Assembly (NCBI RefSeq): GCF_024807615.1
Contig: NZ_JANUCJ010000001.1
Span: forward strand, 434,001 to 498,000
Reading direction: 5' to 3'
DNA length: 64,000 nt
Source of the DNA: Tsukamurella ocularis
GTDB taxonomy: Bacteria; Actinomycetota; Actinomycetes; Mycobacteriales; Mycobacteriaceae
The position numbers and the translations under genes are program-made. Positions 50,700 through 57,896 of this stretch are shown here, in pieces (the stretch's first letter is position 1; every line of letters begins with the position of its first letter). The notes beneath the pieces are model-generated. The model made no database searches. It had not been told where the DNA came from and saw only the letters and a list, made by a program, of their open reading frames with translations.

Positions 50700-52568
50700 A
50701 TGAGCATGGAATCGGTCGCGTGGAGCACGCTGTATCAGACCAATCGGTCGCTCGACGCACCGTCGCGCCGCCCGGGCGAGACGATGCGCCGGATGGGTCC
50801 GTTCGCCCGCCCGCACCGCTGGCGGCTCGCCGCGTTCCTGGGCCTGTCGGTCTTCTCCGCGCTGCTCGCGGTCGCCACTCCTCTGCTCGCCGGCCAGGTC
50901 GTCGACCGGATCGTCGGCGGCGGCCCGACCAGCACCGTCGTCGAGATCGCGCTCCTCATCGCCGCCATCGCGATCGTCGGCGCCGGGGTGGACCTGCTCT
51001 CCCGCTGGTTCTCCTCGCGCATCGGCGAGGGCCTGATCTACCAGCTGCGCACCGCGGTCTTCGACCACGTCCAGACGATGCCGGTGGCCTTCTTCACCCG
51101 CACCCGCACGGGCGCGCTGGTCAGCCGCCTCAACAACGACGTGCTCGGCGCGCAGCGCGCGTTCTCCGATACCCTCGCCGGCGTCGTGACCAACGTCGTG
51201 ACGCTGGCGCTCACGCTGGGCGTCATGCTCAGCATCTCGTGGCAGATCACGCTGCTCGCGCTGGTGCTGCTGCCGGTCTTCATCATCCCGTCGCGCAGCA
51301 TGGGCCGCAGGATCGCCGGCATGTCGCGCCGTGCGGCCCGGCACAACGCGTCGATGAGCGACCAGATGACCGAGCGCTTCTCCGCGCCCGGCGCCACCCT
51401 GGTGAAGCTGTACGGCCGCCCCGACCTCGAATCGCACGCCTTCGCGACGCGCGCCGCGGCGGTCCGCGACATCGGCGTGAGCACGGCGATGTGGCGCATG
51501 ACCTTCGTGACGATCCTGACGCTGGTCAGCTCCCTGGCCCTGGCGCTGGTCTACGGCCTCGGCGGCTTCTACGCGATCCGCGGCGACCTGCAGGCGGGCG
51601 CTGTGGTGTCCCTCGCCCTGCTGCTCACCCGTCTGTACGTGCCGCTCACCGCGCTCGCCAACGCCCGGGTCGAGGTGATGACCGCCCTGGTCTCCTTCGA
51701 GCGGGTCTTCGAGGTGCTGGACCTGGAGCCGATGGTGCGCGACGCGCCGGACGCGCGCGACATCGCGAAGGGCCCCACCGAGCTGCGGTTCGAGGGCGTC
51801 GACTTCGCCTACCCCTCGGCCGAGAAAGTCTCGCTGGCCTCGCTGGAGGAGGTCGCGCAGCTCGACACCCGCGGCGGCGAGACCGTGCTGCACGGGATCG
51901 AGTTCACGGCGGCGCCCGGCTCGATGGTCGCGCTGGTCGGCAGCTCCGGCGCCGGCAAGTCGACGATCGCGCAGCTCGCCACCCGCCTCTACGACCCCGA
52001 CGCCGGGGCGGTCACCCTGAACGGCGTGGACCTGCGCGACGTCACCGCCCGGAGCCTGCACTCCGCCGTCGGCCTGGTGACCCAGGACGGGCACCTGTTC
52101 CACGACACCATCCGCGCGAACCTGGTGCTCGCGAACCCGGGCGCGTCCGAGGCCGACATCCGGGACGCGCTGCGGCGCGCACGCCTCGAGGAGCTGGTCG
52201 CGCACCTTCCCGACGGCCTCGACACCGTCGTCGGCGAGCGCGGCTACCGCCTCTCCGGCGGCGAGCGCCAGCGCCTCACGATCGCGCGACTGCTGCTCGC
52301 GCAGCCCTCGGTCGTCATCCTCGACGAGGCCACCGCGCACCTGGATTCGACGTCCGAAGCCGCCGTGCAGGCCGCGCTCGCCGAGGCGCTGGCCGACCGC
52401 ACCTCGCTCGTGATCGCGCACCGTCTGTCGACGATCCGCGCGGCCGACCAGATCCTGGTGCTGGAGGCCGGACGCATCGTCGAGCGCGGGACACACGACT
52501 CGCTGCTCGCGCGCGGCGGCCGCTACGCCGAGCTCTACCGCACGCAGTTCGCCGACCAGGCGGCCTGA
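50700..52568 (+). CDS. ABC exporter, fused permease and ATPase (multidrug type)
   Basis: A 622-residue half-transporter. The N-terminal membrane domain (about 40-330) has six helices; the ATPase domain has Walker A GSSGAGKST, Q loop VTQDGHLFHDTI, signature LSGGERQRLTI, Walker B VVILDEATAHLD and switch His in VIAHRLS. It should work as a homodimer exporting drugs or lipids. No partner half-transporter is adjacent. A MerR/SoxR-type promoter upstream suggests induction by a toxic or redox-active compound. Confidence 0.93.
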   Translation: MSMESVAWSTLYQTNRSLDAPSRRPGETMRRMGPFARPHRWRLAAFLGLSVFSALLAVATPLLAGQVVDRIVGGGPTSTVVEIALLIAAIAIVGAGVDLLSRWFSSRIGEGLIYQLRTAVFDHVQTMPVAFFTRTRTGALVSRLNNDVLGAQRAFSDTLAGVVTNVVTLALTLGVMLSISWQITLLALVLLPVFIIPSRSMGRRIAGMSRRAARHNASMSDQMTERFSAPGATLVKLYGRPDLESHAFATRAAAVRDIGVSTAMWRMTFVTILTLVSSLALALVYGLGGFYAIRGDLQAGAVVSLALLLTRLYVPLTALANARVEVMTALVSFERVFEVLDLEPMVRDAPDARDIAKGPTELRFEGVDFAYPSAEKVSLASLEEVAQLDTRGGETVLHGIEFTAAPGSMVALVGSSGAGKSTIAQLATRLYDPDAGAVTLNGVDLRDVTARSLHSAVGLVTQDGHLFHDTIRANLVLANPGASEADIRDALRRARLEELVAHLPDGLDTVVGERGYRLSGGERQRLTIARLLLAQPSVVILDEATAHLDSTSEAAVQAALAEALADRTSLVIAHRLSTIRAADQILVLEAGRIVERGTHDSLLARGGRYAELYRTQFADQAA

Positions 52569-52587
52569 GACGGGGCGTCAGCCGGGC

Positions 52588-52950
52588 TCAGTGCCCGCCG
52601 GCGTAGGCGATGCAGAACTCGTTGCCCTCGGGGTCCTGGAGCACCGTCCACTGGATGCCCCACCCGTCGTGCTCGCGCACCGTCGTCGCGCCGAGCGCCT
52701 CGACGCGCGCGACCTCCGCCGCGCGGTCGTCCGCCACGAGGTCCAGGTGCAGGCGGTTCTTCACGGTCTTGCCCTCGGGCACCGCGAGGAACATCATCCG
52801 CGGCAGAGCAGGATTCGCGTAGCCGATGGTGCGCATGAAGGCGTTGCCGTCGTTCTCGTCGACGGGCACGCCGAGCACCTGCGACCAGAACGCCGCCTGT
52901 CCGGCGACGTCGGCGCAGTCGAGGTTGATCATCTGCAGCGTGAGGGCCAT
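52588..52950 (-). CDS. VOC (glyoxalase/dioxygenase superfamily) protein
   Basis: A 120-residue single VOC domain: two beta-alpha-beta-beta-beta units, INLDCADVAGQAAFWSQVLG at the start, NRLHLDLVADD with a metal-ligand-type His, and TVLQDPEGNEFCIAY with Glu near the end. This small class often binds drugs or serves as an enzyme of unknown substrate. It lies one base after the MerR-type regulator gene, in one operon. The ATG start has AAGGAGAA upstream. Confidence 0.85.
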   Translation of the reverse strand: MALTLQMINLDCADVAGQAAFWSQVLGVPVDENDGNAFMRTIGYANPALPRMMFLAVPEGKTVKNRLHLDLVADDRAAEVARVEALGATTVREHDGWGIQWTVLQDPEGNEFCIAYAGGH

Positions 52951-52951
52951 G

Positions 52952-53776
52952 TCAGTTCTCCTTCGTCGCGGCGGCCTGGACGGGCCACCAGATCTCGGTG
53001 CGCAGGTCCGCGGGGGTCGCGGCGGCACAGGGGTCCACGAGGTAGCGCTCGATGACGGCGCCGCCCGCGTCGGTGGCGTTGCGGGCCACCCACGCGCCGA
53101 GCTGGCCGTACGTCTCGTCGAACGTCGAGTACGAGCCGTGGTGCACGGCGACGGCGCACAGCGCGCGGCCCAGCCGCCGGTTGCGCACCCGCCCGGTCAC
53201 GGCGCCGGGGCCGGAGACGGGGATCAGCGCGGCGACCTGTTCGACCTCGGCGACCTGCGACGGGTACTCGGCGAGCGAGGGCCCCGTCACCGTGAGGCCC
53301 GATGCCGCCGCGCACGCCTCGAGCTCGGAGTAGGCGGCGTCGAGGAACTCGGGAAGACGCGCGTGCTCGACGGTGCCGGCGATCTCGAGCACGTCGATCG
53401 CCTCGAACTCGCGCAGGTGGGTGGGCGTGTGCGCGACCGGGGCGGTCGCGTTCTGCAGCGCGACGATGGCCCGCTCCAGGTCGGCACGACGCTCCCGCAG
53501 CGTCGCCTCGTGCTCGGCGAGGATCTCCCGGGTCACGTCGGGGTCGCGCGCCTCCAGCACCCGCGCGACGGCCGCGAGCGGCACGTCGAGATCGCGGAGC
53601 CGGGAGAGCACCGCGGCGTCGTGCACCTGCGCCGCGTCGTAGTGCCGGTAGCCCGTCGCGGGGTCGATCGCGGCGGGCACCAGCACACCCTGCTCGTGGT
53701 AGCGGCGCAGCTGCTTGACGGAGAGCAGGGTTGCGCGCGAGAACATCCCGATCGACATGAGGCCCGGTGTGGTCAC
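52952..53776 (-). CDS. MerR family regulator with GyrI-like effector domain
   Basis: A 274-residue regulator: MerR helix-turn-helix at the N terminus (FSRATLLSVKQLRRYHEQGVLVPAAIDPATGYRHYDAAQ), dimer coiled coil (about 80-125), then a GyrI/SRPBCC-like effector domain as in BmrR or TipA-type drug sensors. GTG at 53776 is chosen because the predicted transcription start falls on it; ATG at 53758 is the alternative. It is co-transcribed with the VOC gene and probably autoregulated through the long-spacer promoter just upstream. Confidence 0.88.
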   Translation of the reverse strand: MTTPGLMSIGMFSRATLLSVKQLRRYHEQGVLVPAAIDPATGYRHYDAAQVHDAAVLSRLRDLDVPLAAVARVLEARDPDVTREILAEHEATLRERRADLERAIVALQNATAPVAHTPTHLREFEAIDVLEIAGTVEHARLPEFLDAAYSELEACAAASGLTVTGPSLAEYPSQVAEVEQVAALIPVSGPGAVTGRVRNRRLGRALCAVAVHHGSYSTFDETYGQLGAWVARNATDAGGAVIERYLVDPCAAATPADLRTEIWWPVQAAATKEN

Positions 53777-53782
53777 GGGTCG

Positions 53783-53814
53783 AGTATGGGGTCTCCCCCC
53801 GAGGGGAGGGTCAA
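53783..53814 (-). promoter_or_regulatory. Long-spacer MerR-type promoter of the regulator-VOC operon
   Basis: On the minus strand: -35 TTGACC (53809-53814), 20-base spacer, -10 CATACT (53783-53788). The spacer holds an inverted repeat CTCCCC-N4-GGGGAG. A 19-20-base spacer with a dyad is the hallmark of MerR-activated promoters. The start point lies six to seven bases on, at the GTG of the regulator, so the transcript is probably leaderless. Confidence 0.7.
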
Positions 53815-53842
53815 GTCCGGCGCCGCGGGCTACGGTCGAGCG

Positions 53843-54061
53843 ATGACCGTCTCCGCCCCCACCGCCGCCGGACACCTCACCCCGGCGGAGCGCGTCGCGC
53901 CCGTGGCCCACACGTCGGGCGAGCACTGCGCGATGTGCAGCGCCGCGCACGCCTGGGTCGGGCTGGACCGCATCGACTACGCGGGGACCAGGGAGCGGTT
54001 GGTCGCCTGGCACACGGGATGGGGCACCCTGCACGCGCGCGCGGCGGGGGTCGACGCATGA
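53843..54061 (+). CDS. Small hypothetical protein with HxxxxCxxC-like motif
   Basis: A 72-residue soluble protein. The centre reads HTSGEHCAMCSAAHAW, with two Cys and two His that could bind a metal. No family recognised. The rest (LDRIDYAGTRERLVAWHTGWGTLHARA) is amphipathic. Its stop overlaps the start of the ankyrin lipoprotein by four bases, which argues that it is a real gene and part of that unit. Divergent from the MerR-type regulator. Confidence 0.6.
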   Translation: MTVSAPTAAGHLTPAERVAPVAHTSGEHCAMCSAAHAWVGLDRIDYAGTRERLVAWHTGWGTLHARAAGVDA

Positions 54062-54801
54062 GGAGCCTCGCCGCCATCGCCGCCGCGGTGCTGCTCGCAG
54101 GCTGCTCGGTCGAACAGGTCGAACAGCTCCCGCCGGCTCCGTCGAGCACACAGACGGCCCCGTCGGGCCCGGCCGCGGCACCGTCGTCGACGGTGCGCCC
54201 CGCCCCTACCCCGGAAGCGACCCGGGCGCTGGTGCGCGCGGTCACCGACGGGGACCTCGCGGCGACCCGCGCCGCCATCACCGACGGCGCCGACCTGGAG
54301 GTGCGCATCACCCGCGCCCGCACGGCGGTGGTGGCGGCGACGAAGGCCGGGCACACGCAGATCGCGCTGGCCCTGCTCGACGCGGGCGCGGACCCGAACG
54401 CTAAGGACGACATCCAGGACTCCGCGTACCTCTACGCGGGCGCGGAGGGGATGACCGAGATCCTCGCGTCGACGCTGCGGCACGGCGCGAACGTGCGCAG
54501 CCTCAACCGCTATCGCGGGACGGCACTGATCCCGGCGTGCGAGCACGGGCACGTCGAGAACGTGAAGCTGCTGATCGCCGCCGGGGTGGACGTGGATCAC
54601 GTCAACAACTCGGGCTGGACCTGCCTGCTGGAGGCGGTGATCCTCGGCAACGGCGACGCGGACCACGTGGAGACGGTCCGCCTCGTGCTCAACGCGGGCG
54701 CCCGCCCGGACCTCGCGGACCGGCAGGGCGTCACCGCGCGACAGCACGCCGTCGCGCGCGGGCAGACCGCCGTCGCCGCGGAGATCGACCGGCACCACTG
54801 A
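54058..54801 (+). CDS. Ankyrin-repeat lipoprotein
   Basis: A 247-residue exported protein. A lipobox LLAGC gives lipidation at Cys16; a Pro/Ser/Thr-rich linker (about 20-55) follows, then about five ankyrin repeats (for example GHTQIALALLDAGADPNAKD and GHVENVKLLIAAGVDVDHVN). Ankyrin lipoproteins probably bind a protein partner at the outer face of the membrane. Coupled to the small CxxC protein upstream. An iron box follows its stop codon but belongs to the next operon. Confidence 0.88.
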   Translation: MRSLAAIAAAVLLAGCSVEQVEQLPPAPSSTQTAPSGPAAAPSSTVRPAPTPEATRALVRAVTDGDLAATRAAITDGADLEVRITRARTAVVAATKAGHTQIALALLDAGADPNAKDDIQDSAYLYAGAEGMTEILASTLRHGANVRSLNRYRGTALIPACEHGHVENVKLLIAAGVDVDHVNNSGWTCLLEAVILGNGDADHVETVRLVLNAGARPDLADRQGVTARQHAVARGQTAVAAEIDRHH

Positions 54802-54807
54802 GACAGT

Positions 54808-54826
54808 ATTGGCAAGGCTCGCCTAT
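54808..54826 (+). promoter_or_regulatory. IdeR-type iron box upstream of methyltransferase operon
   Basis: ATTGGCAAGGCTCGCCTAT matches the mycobacterial iron-box form TTAGGCAAGGCTxGCCTTx in its core GGCAAGGCTCGCCT. The same 14-base core occurs at 56682-56700. It lies 43 bases before the methyltransferase ATG, where IdeR would block transcription in iron-replete cells. Confidence 0.78.
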
Positions 54827-54868
54827 TTAGTGCAATACTCTCCGGTAAATACCGAGAGAGGCGGCGAG

Positions 54869-55675
54869 ATGCCCGAACCCACCAACGAACTCCCGCTGCA
54901 CGCTCGCAGGACCGAGGACCTGCCCGGCCACTGGCTGCTCGCACGCCTCGGCAAGCGGGTGCTCCGGCCCGGCGGCCGGAAGATGACCAAGGACCTGCTC
55001 ACCGACGCGGGCCTGCAGGGTGCCGACGTGGTCGAACTCGCCCCCGGCCTGGGCAAGACCGCTGCCGAGATCGTGGGCCGCGCCCCCGCGTCGTACGTCG
55101 GCGTCGAATCCGACCCGGCCGCCGCGGACTGGACGGGCGCGGCGGTGGGTGCCGCCGGCCGCGTCGTTGTCGCGGAGGCCCAGGCCACCGGCCTGGACGC
55201 GGGCAGCGCCGACGTCGTGATCGGCGAGGCGATGCTGACGATGCAGACCGAGCGCGGGAAGAAGGAGATCGCCGACGAGGCGCACCGCGTCCTCCGCCCC
55301 GGCGGCCGCTACGCGATCCACGAGCTCGCGCTGCACCCCGACACGCTGCCGGACGAGACCAAGACCGAGATCCGCAAGGCCCTCGCCCGATCGATCAAGG
55401 TGAACGCGCGCCCGCTCACCGAGGACGAGTGGCGGGCGACGCTCGACCGGTCGGGCTTCGATGTCGAGGTCGTCCGGTTCGCGCCGATGGCACTGCTCGA
55501 GCCCCGGCGCGTCATCGCCGACGAGGGCGTCGCGCGGACCCTGCGGTTCGTGGGCAACGTCCTGCGCGACGGTCCGGCACGCAAGCGCATTCTCGCGATG
55601 CGCACGGTGTTCACCCGGCACAAGGCCAACCTGGCCGCGATCGAGATCGTCGCCGTGAAGCGGTCGGAGGCGTGA
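54869..55675 (+). CDS. SAM-dependent methyltransferase (class I)
   Basis: A 268-residue methyltransferase with motif I VVELAPGLGKTA (about 54-65), the acidic residue in YVGVESD, and the post-motif blocks ADVVIGEAMLTMQ and HRVLRPGGRYAIHEL. Substrate unknown. It heads a three-gene operon (methyltransferase, cupin, helix-turn-helix regulator) with four-base overlaps, behind an iron box. The operon is therefore probably expressed under iron starvation. Confidence 0.88.
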   Translation: MPEPTNELPLHARRTEDLPGHWLLARLGKRVLRPGGRKMTKDLLTDAGLQGADVVELAPGLGKTAAEIVGRAPASYVGVESDPAAADWTGAAVGAAGRVVVAEAQATGLDAGSADVVIGEAMLTMQTERGKKEIADEAHRVLRPGGRYAIHELALHPDTLPDETKTEIRKALARSIKVNARPLTEDEWRATLDRSGFDVEVVRFAPMALLEPRRVIADEGVARTLRFVGNVLRDGPARKRILAMRTVFTRHKANLAAIEIVAVKRSEA

Positions 55676-55989
55676 GCGCGGGCTGGGCCGAGGTCGACGG
55701 GCTCGCCGCGGGAACCCCGAAGGCCGGCGACGCCCCCGACGTGAAGCTGCGGCAGCGCACCGACGCCGCACGCATCATCCAGATCACCTTCGCCGCAGGC
55801 CAGAGCATGCCCGGACACAGCGCGCCCCGGCCGATCGTGCTCCTCGGGCAACGCGGCACCGTCACCGTCGAGATCGACGGCGATGTGGTCGTTCTCGAGT
55901 CCGGGCGGGCGGTCCAGCTCGACGAGCGCGTCCCACACTCCCTCACCGCGGTCACCGACGCCGACGTCACCCTCATACTGGTGGGGTGA
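55672..55989 (+). CDS. Cupin-domain protein
   Basis: A 105-residue small cupin: DAARIIQITFAAGQSMPGHSAPRPIVLLGQRGTVTVEIDG is motif 1, and RAVQLDERVPHSLTAVTDADVTLILV is motif 2. His residues for one metal are present (GHSAPR, PHS), with few others, so the metal site may be incomplete. GTG start overlaps the methyltransferase stop (GTGA). Likely a small-molecule or metal-dependent sensor or enzyme in the iron-starvation operon. Confidence 0.8.
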   Translation: MSAGWAEVDGLAAGTPKAGDAPDVKLRQRTDAARIIQITFAAGQSMPGHSAPRPIVLLGQRGTVTVEIDGDVVVLESGRAVQLDERVPHSLTAVTDADVTLILVG

Positions 55990-56669
55990 GCGCCCGGGCC
56001 CCGGGCGAGAGGGTCCGGGAGGTCATGCGCATGGAATCGGCGGGACGCGACGGGGTGCTGACGCTCGTGCGCACGAGGGGTCCGATGACCGCCACCGAGG
56101 TCGCCGACGCGCTGGACGTCCACGTGAGCACGGCCCGGTTCCACCTGACCAACCTGGTGGAGTCCGGCCTGGTCGAGACTGCTCCGGACAAGCGACGCAC
56201 CGTCGGCCGGCCGCGCGTCACCTACGCTGCCCGCCCGCAGGCGCCGACGGGCGAGCTCCTCGGACTGCTCCTCGCACAGCTCGGTCCCACGCCCGAGCTA
56301 CGCGAGCGGGCGGCGGCCGACGCCGGCCGACTGTGGGCCGCGTCGCGCACCGTCGTCGCGCCGTCCGACGGCCTGCCGGACCCCGCGGCCGTCGCGGGCG
56401 CGATCCTGCGCGTCCTCGGCTTCGAGATCGAGTCCACGACCAGCGCGTTCGGAACGCACACGCTGCAGATCTGCGCGTGCCCGCTGCAGAGCCTGGCGGG
56501 CGGCTCACCCGAGGTCGCGCGCGGCGTGGTCCGGGGCGCCGTCGAGCAGGCCCTCGCGATCGCCTCACCCTCTCTCGGCTCGCAGTACGCGGTGCACGTG
56601 CAACCGGATCCCCACGGCGACTGCGCGATCGGCGTCCGCCTGGCCCCGATGGCAGTCCGCAGCGTGTGA
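55986..56669 (+). CDS. ArsR-like (COG2345/SufR-type) helix-turn-helix regulator
   Basis: A 227-residue regulator with an N-terminal winged helix (GPMTATEVADALDVHVSTARFHLTNLVESGLVE) and a C-terminal domain with ICACPLQSLA. That block resembles the Cys region of SufR-type iron-sulfur regulators, where further Cys residues follow. Here the expected later Cys is replaced (PEVARGVV), but DCAIGV near the end offers one more. It may sense iron-sulfur status; ligand set is incomplete, so this is uncertain. GTG overlaps the cupin stop (GTGA). Confidence 0.78.
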   Translation: MSARAPGERVREVMRMESAGRDGVLTLVRTRGPMTATEVADALDVHVSTARFHLTNLVESGLVETAPDKRRTVGRPRVTYAARPQAPTGELLGLLLAQLGPTPELRERAAADAGRLWAASRTVVAPSDGLPDPAAVAGAILRVLGFEIESTTSAFGTHTLQICACPLQSLAGGSPEVARGVVRGAVEQALAIASPSLGSQYAVHVQPDPHGDCAIGVRLAPMAVRSV

Positions 56670-56681
56670 TCGACATCTCCA

Positions 56682-56700
56682 CAAGGCGAGCCTTGCCTAA
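56682..56700 (-). promoter_or_regulatory. IdeR-type iron box upstream of MTB12-like gene
   Basis: On the minus strand: TTAGGCAAGGCTCGCCTTG, a near-ideal mycobacterial iron box. The core GGCAAGGCTCGCCT is identical to that at 54808-54826 but inverted. It lies 64 bases before the secreted-protein ATG and 13 bases after the stop of the regulator gene. Confidence 0.85.
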
Positions 56701-56763
56701 TTTATTTGAATGAGTCAGACTCCTTTTTATCCGGGCGACCGTCGTCCGGTGAGAGAGGAACCG

Positions 56764-57231
56764 ATGCCGACCATCCGCCCGCGCACCGTCGCCGCCGCCA
56801 CGCTCGTCGCCCTCAGCGCGCTCGTGCCCGCCGCTCCCGCCCTCGCCGCCCCCGGCCCTGGATTCCGCGTCACCTCGGAGAACCCCACCGCGGCCGAGCT
56901 GAACGACCTGGTCCAGTTCATCGTCACCACGCCCGCCAGCGACGCCGACAAGGCCGCCAACGTCGAGGGCGGCATGTCGTCGGTCGTCGTGCCCCGCACC
57001 GTCTACACCCTGGGCCTGTTCCGCGCGCCGCGCGGCTCCAGCGAGGTGACGGGCCCACTGGCCCGCAACGGCAACCGGGTCAGCGGCAACCTGACGGCGA
57101 GCTCGGTCGGCATCCCCACCGTCCGGATGAAGGTCGACTTCGTCCGTGAGGGCGGCAACTGGAAGCTCGCCACGAGCTCGATGTGTGAGGGCGTCAAGGC
57201 CGTCGGCCTGCCCATCTTCTGCAACGCCTGA
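56764..57231 (+). CDS. Secreted MTB12/CFP-2-like protein
   Basis: A 155-residue exported protein with a Sec signal peptide (cleavage after PALA, about residue 28). The mature part follows the pattern of the low-molecular-weight antigen MTB12: NPTAAELNDLVQFIV, VEGGMSS, then VDFVREGGNWKLATSSMCEGVK. Two C-terminal Cys (SSMCEG and PIFC) probably form a disulfide. GAGAGAGGAA precedes the ATG. First gene of an operon with an ABC exporter, behind a strong iron box. Function unknown; a role in iron acquisition is suggested by context. Confidence 0.8.
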   Translation: MPTIRPRTVAAATLVALSALVPAAPALAAPGPGFRVTSENPTAAELNDLVQFIVTTPASDADKAANVEGGMSSVVVPRTVYTLGLFRAPRGSSEVTGPLARNGNRVSGNLTASSVGIPTVRMKVDFVREGGNWKLATSSMCEGVKAVGLPIFCNA

Positions 57232-57896
57232 TGATCGCCGTCCAGGAGCTGCGAGTGCACCGCTCCCGGCGCCCGGTCCTGCGAGGCGTCACGCTCACCG
57301 TCCCCGACGGTGCCGTGACCTACCTGCTGGGACGCAACGGCGCCGGCAAGTCGACTCTGCTCCGCGCCGTCGCCGGGCTGGTCCGGCCCAGTGCGGGCAC
57401 CGTCGACCCGGGCGGCGACATCGGCCTGCACCTGGGCCCGGACACGGCCGACCCTGGTCACACCGTGCGCCGCCACCTGCGCTGGGTCGCCGCAGCGTCG
57501 GGGTGCCCGCGGTCGCGCGTGGGCGCCGTGATGGGCGACGCCGGCCTCGGCGAGGTGGCCAGAACCCGGATCGGCGCCCTCTCCCTGGGCTGGCGGCAAC
57601 GCGTCGCGGTCGCCGCGGCCCTGCTCCCCGAGGCGGGCACCGTCGTCTTCGACGAGCCGCTCAACGGCCTCGACATCGACGCGGCGCTGTGGTTCCGCGG
57701 CGTGCTCGCCGACCTCTCCGCCCGCGGCGCGAGCGTCCTCGTCGCGACGCATCACCTCGACGAGGCGTTGCGCACCGGCGACCGGCTCGCGGTACTCGCG
57801 GGCGGGCGGATCGTCGGCGAGCACGTCCCGTCGGACTTCGCCGACGGCGCCTCCCTCGAGGCCGTGTACCTGCGCGCGATCGGCGCGGCGGCGTGA
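57231..57896 (+). CDS. ABC transporter ATP-binding protein
   Basis: A 221-residue ATPase: Walker A GRNGAGKSTLL, signature LSLGWRQRVAVAAAL, Walker B TVVFDEPLNGLDID, switch His in VATHHLDE. The ABC-2-type form (short, no C-terminal domain). Its start overlaps the upstream stop (TGATG), and the permease gene overlaps its own stop. Likely an exporter subunit co-regulated with the MTB12-like protein by iron. Confidence 0.9.
   Translation: MIAVQELRVHRSRRPVLRGVTLTVPDGAVTYLLGRNGAGKSTLLRAVAGLVRPSAGTVDPGGDIGLHLGPDTADPGHTVRRHLRWVAAASGCPRSRVGAVMGDAGLGEVARTRIGALSLGWRQRVAVAAALLPEAGTVVFDEPLNGLDIDAALWFRGVLADLSARGASVLVATHHLDEALRTGDRLAVLAGGRIVGEHVPSDFADGASLEAVYLRAIGAAA

Noticed and set aside
50568-52496. A 642-codon open frame on the minus strand opposite the ABC exporter
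   Set aside because: Composition is His/Arg/Gly/Asp rich without any motif, while the plus strand encodes a full ABC exporter with all ATPase motifs.
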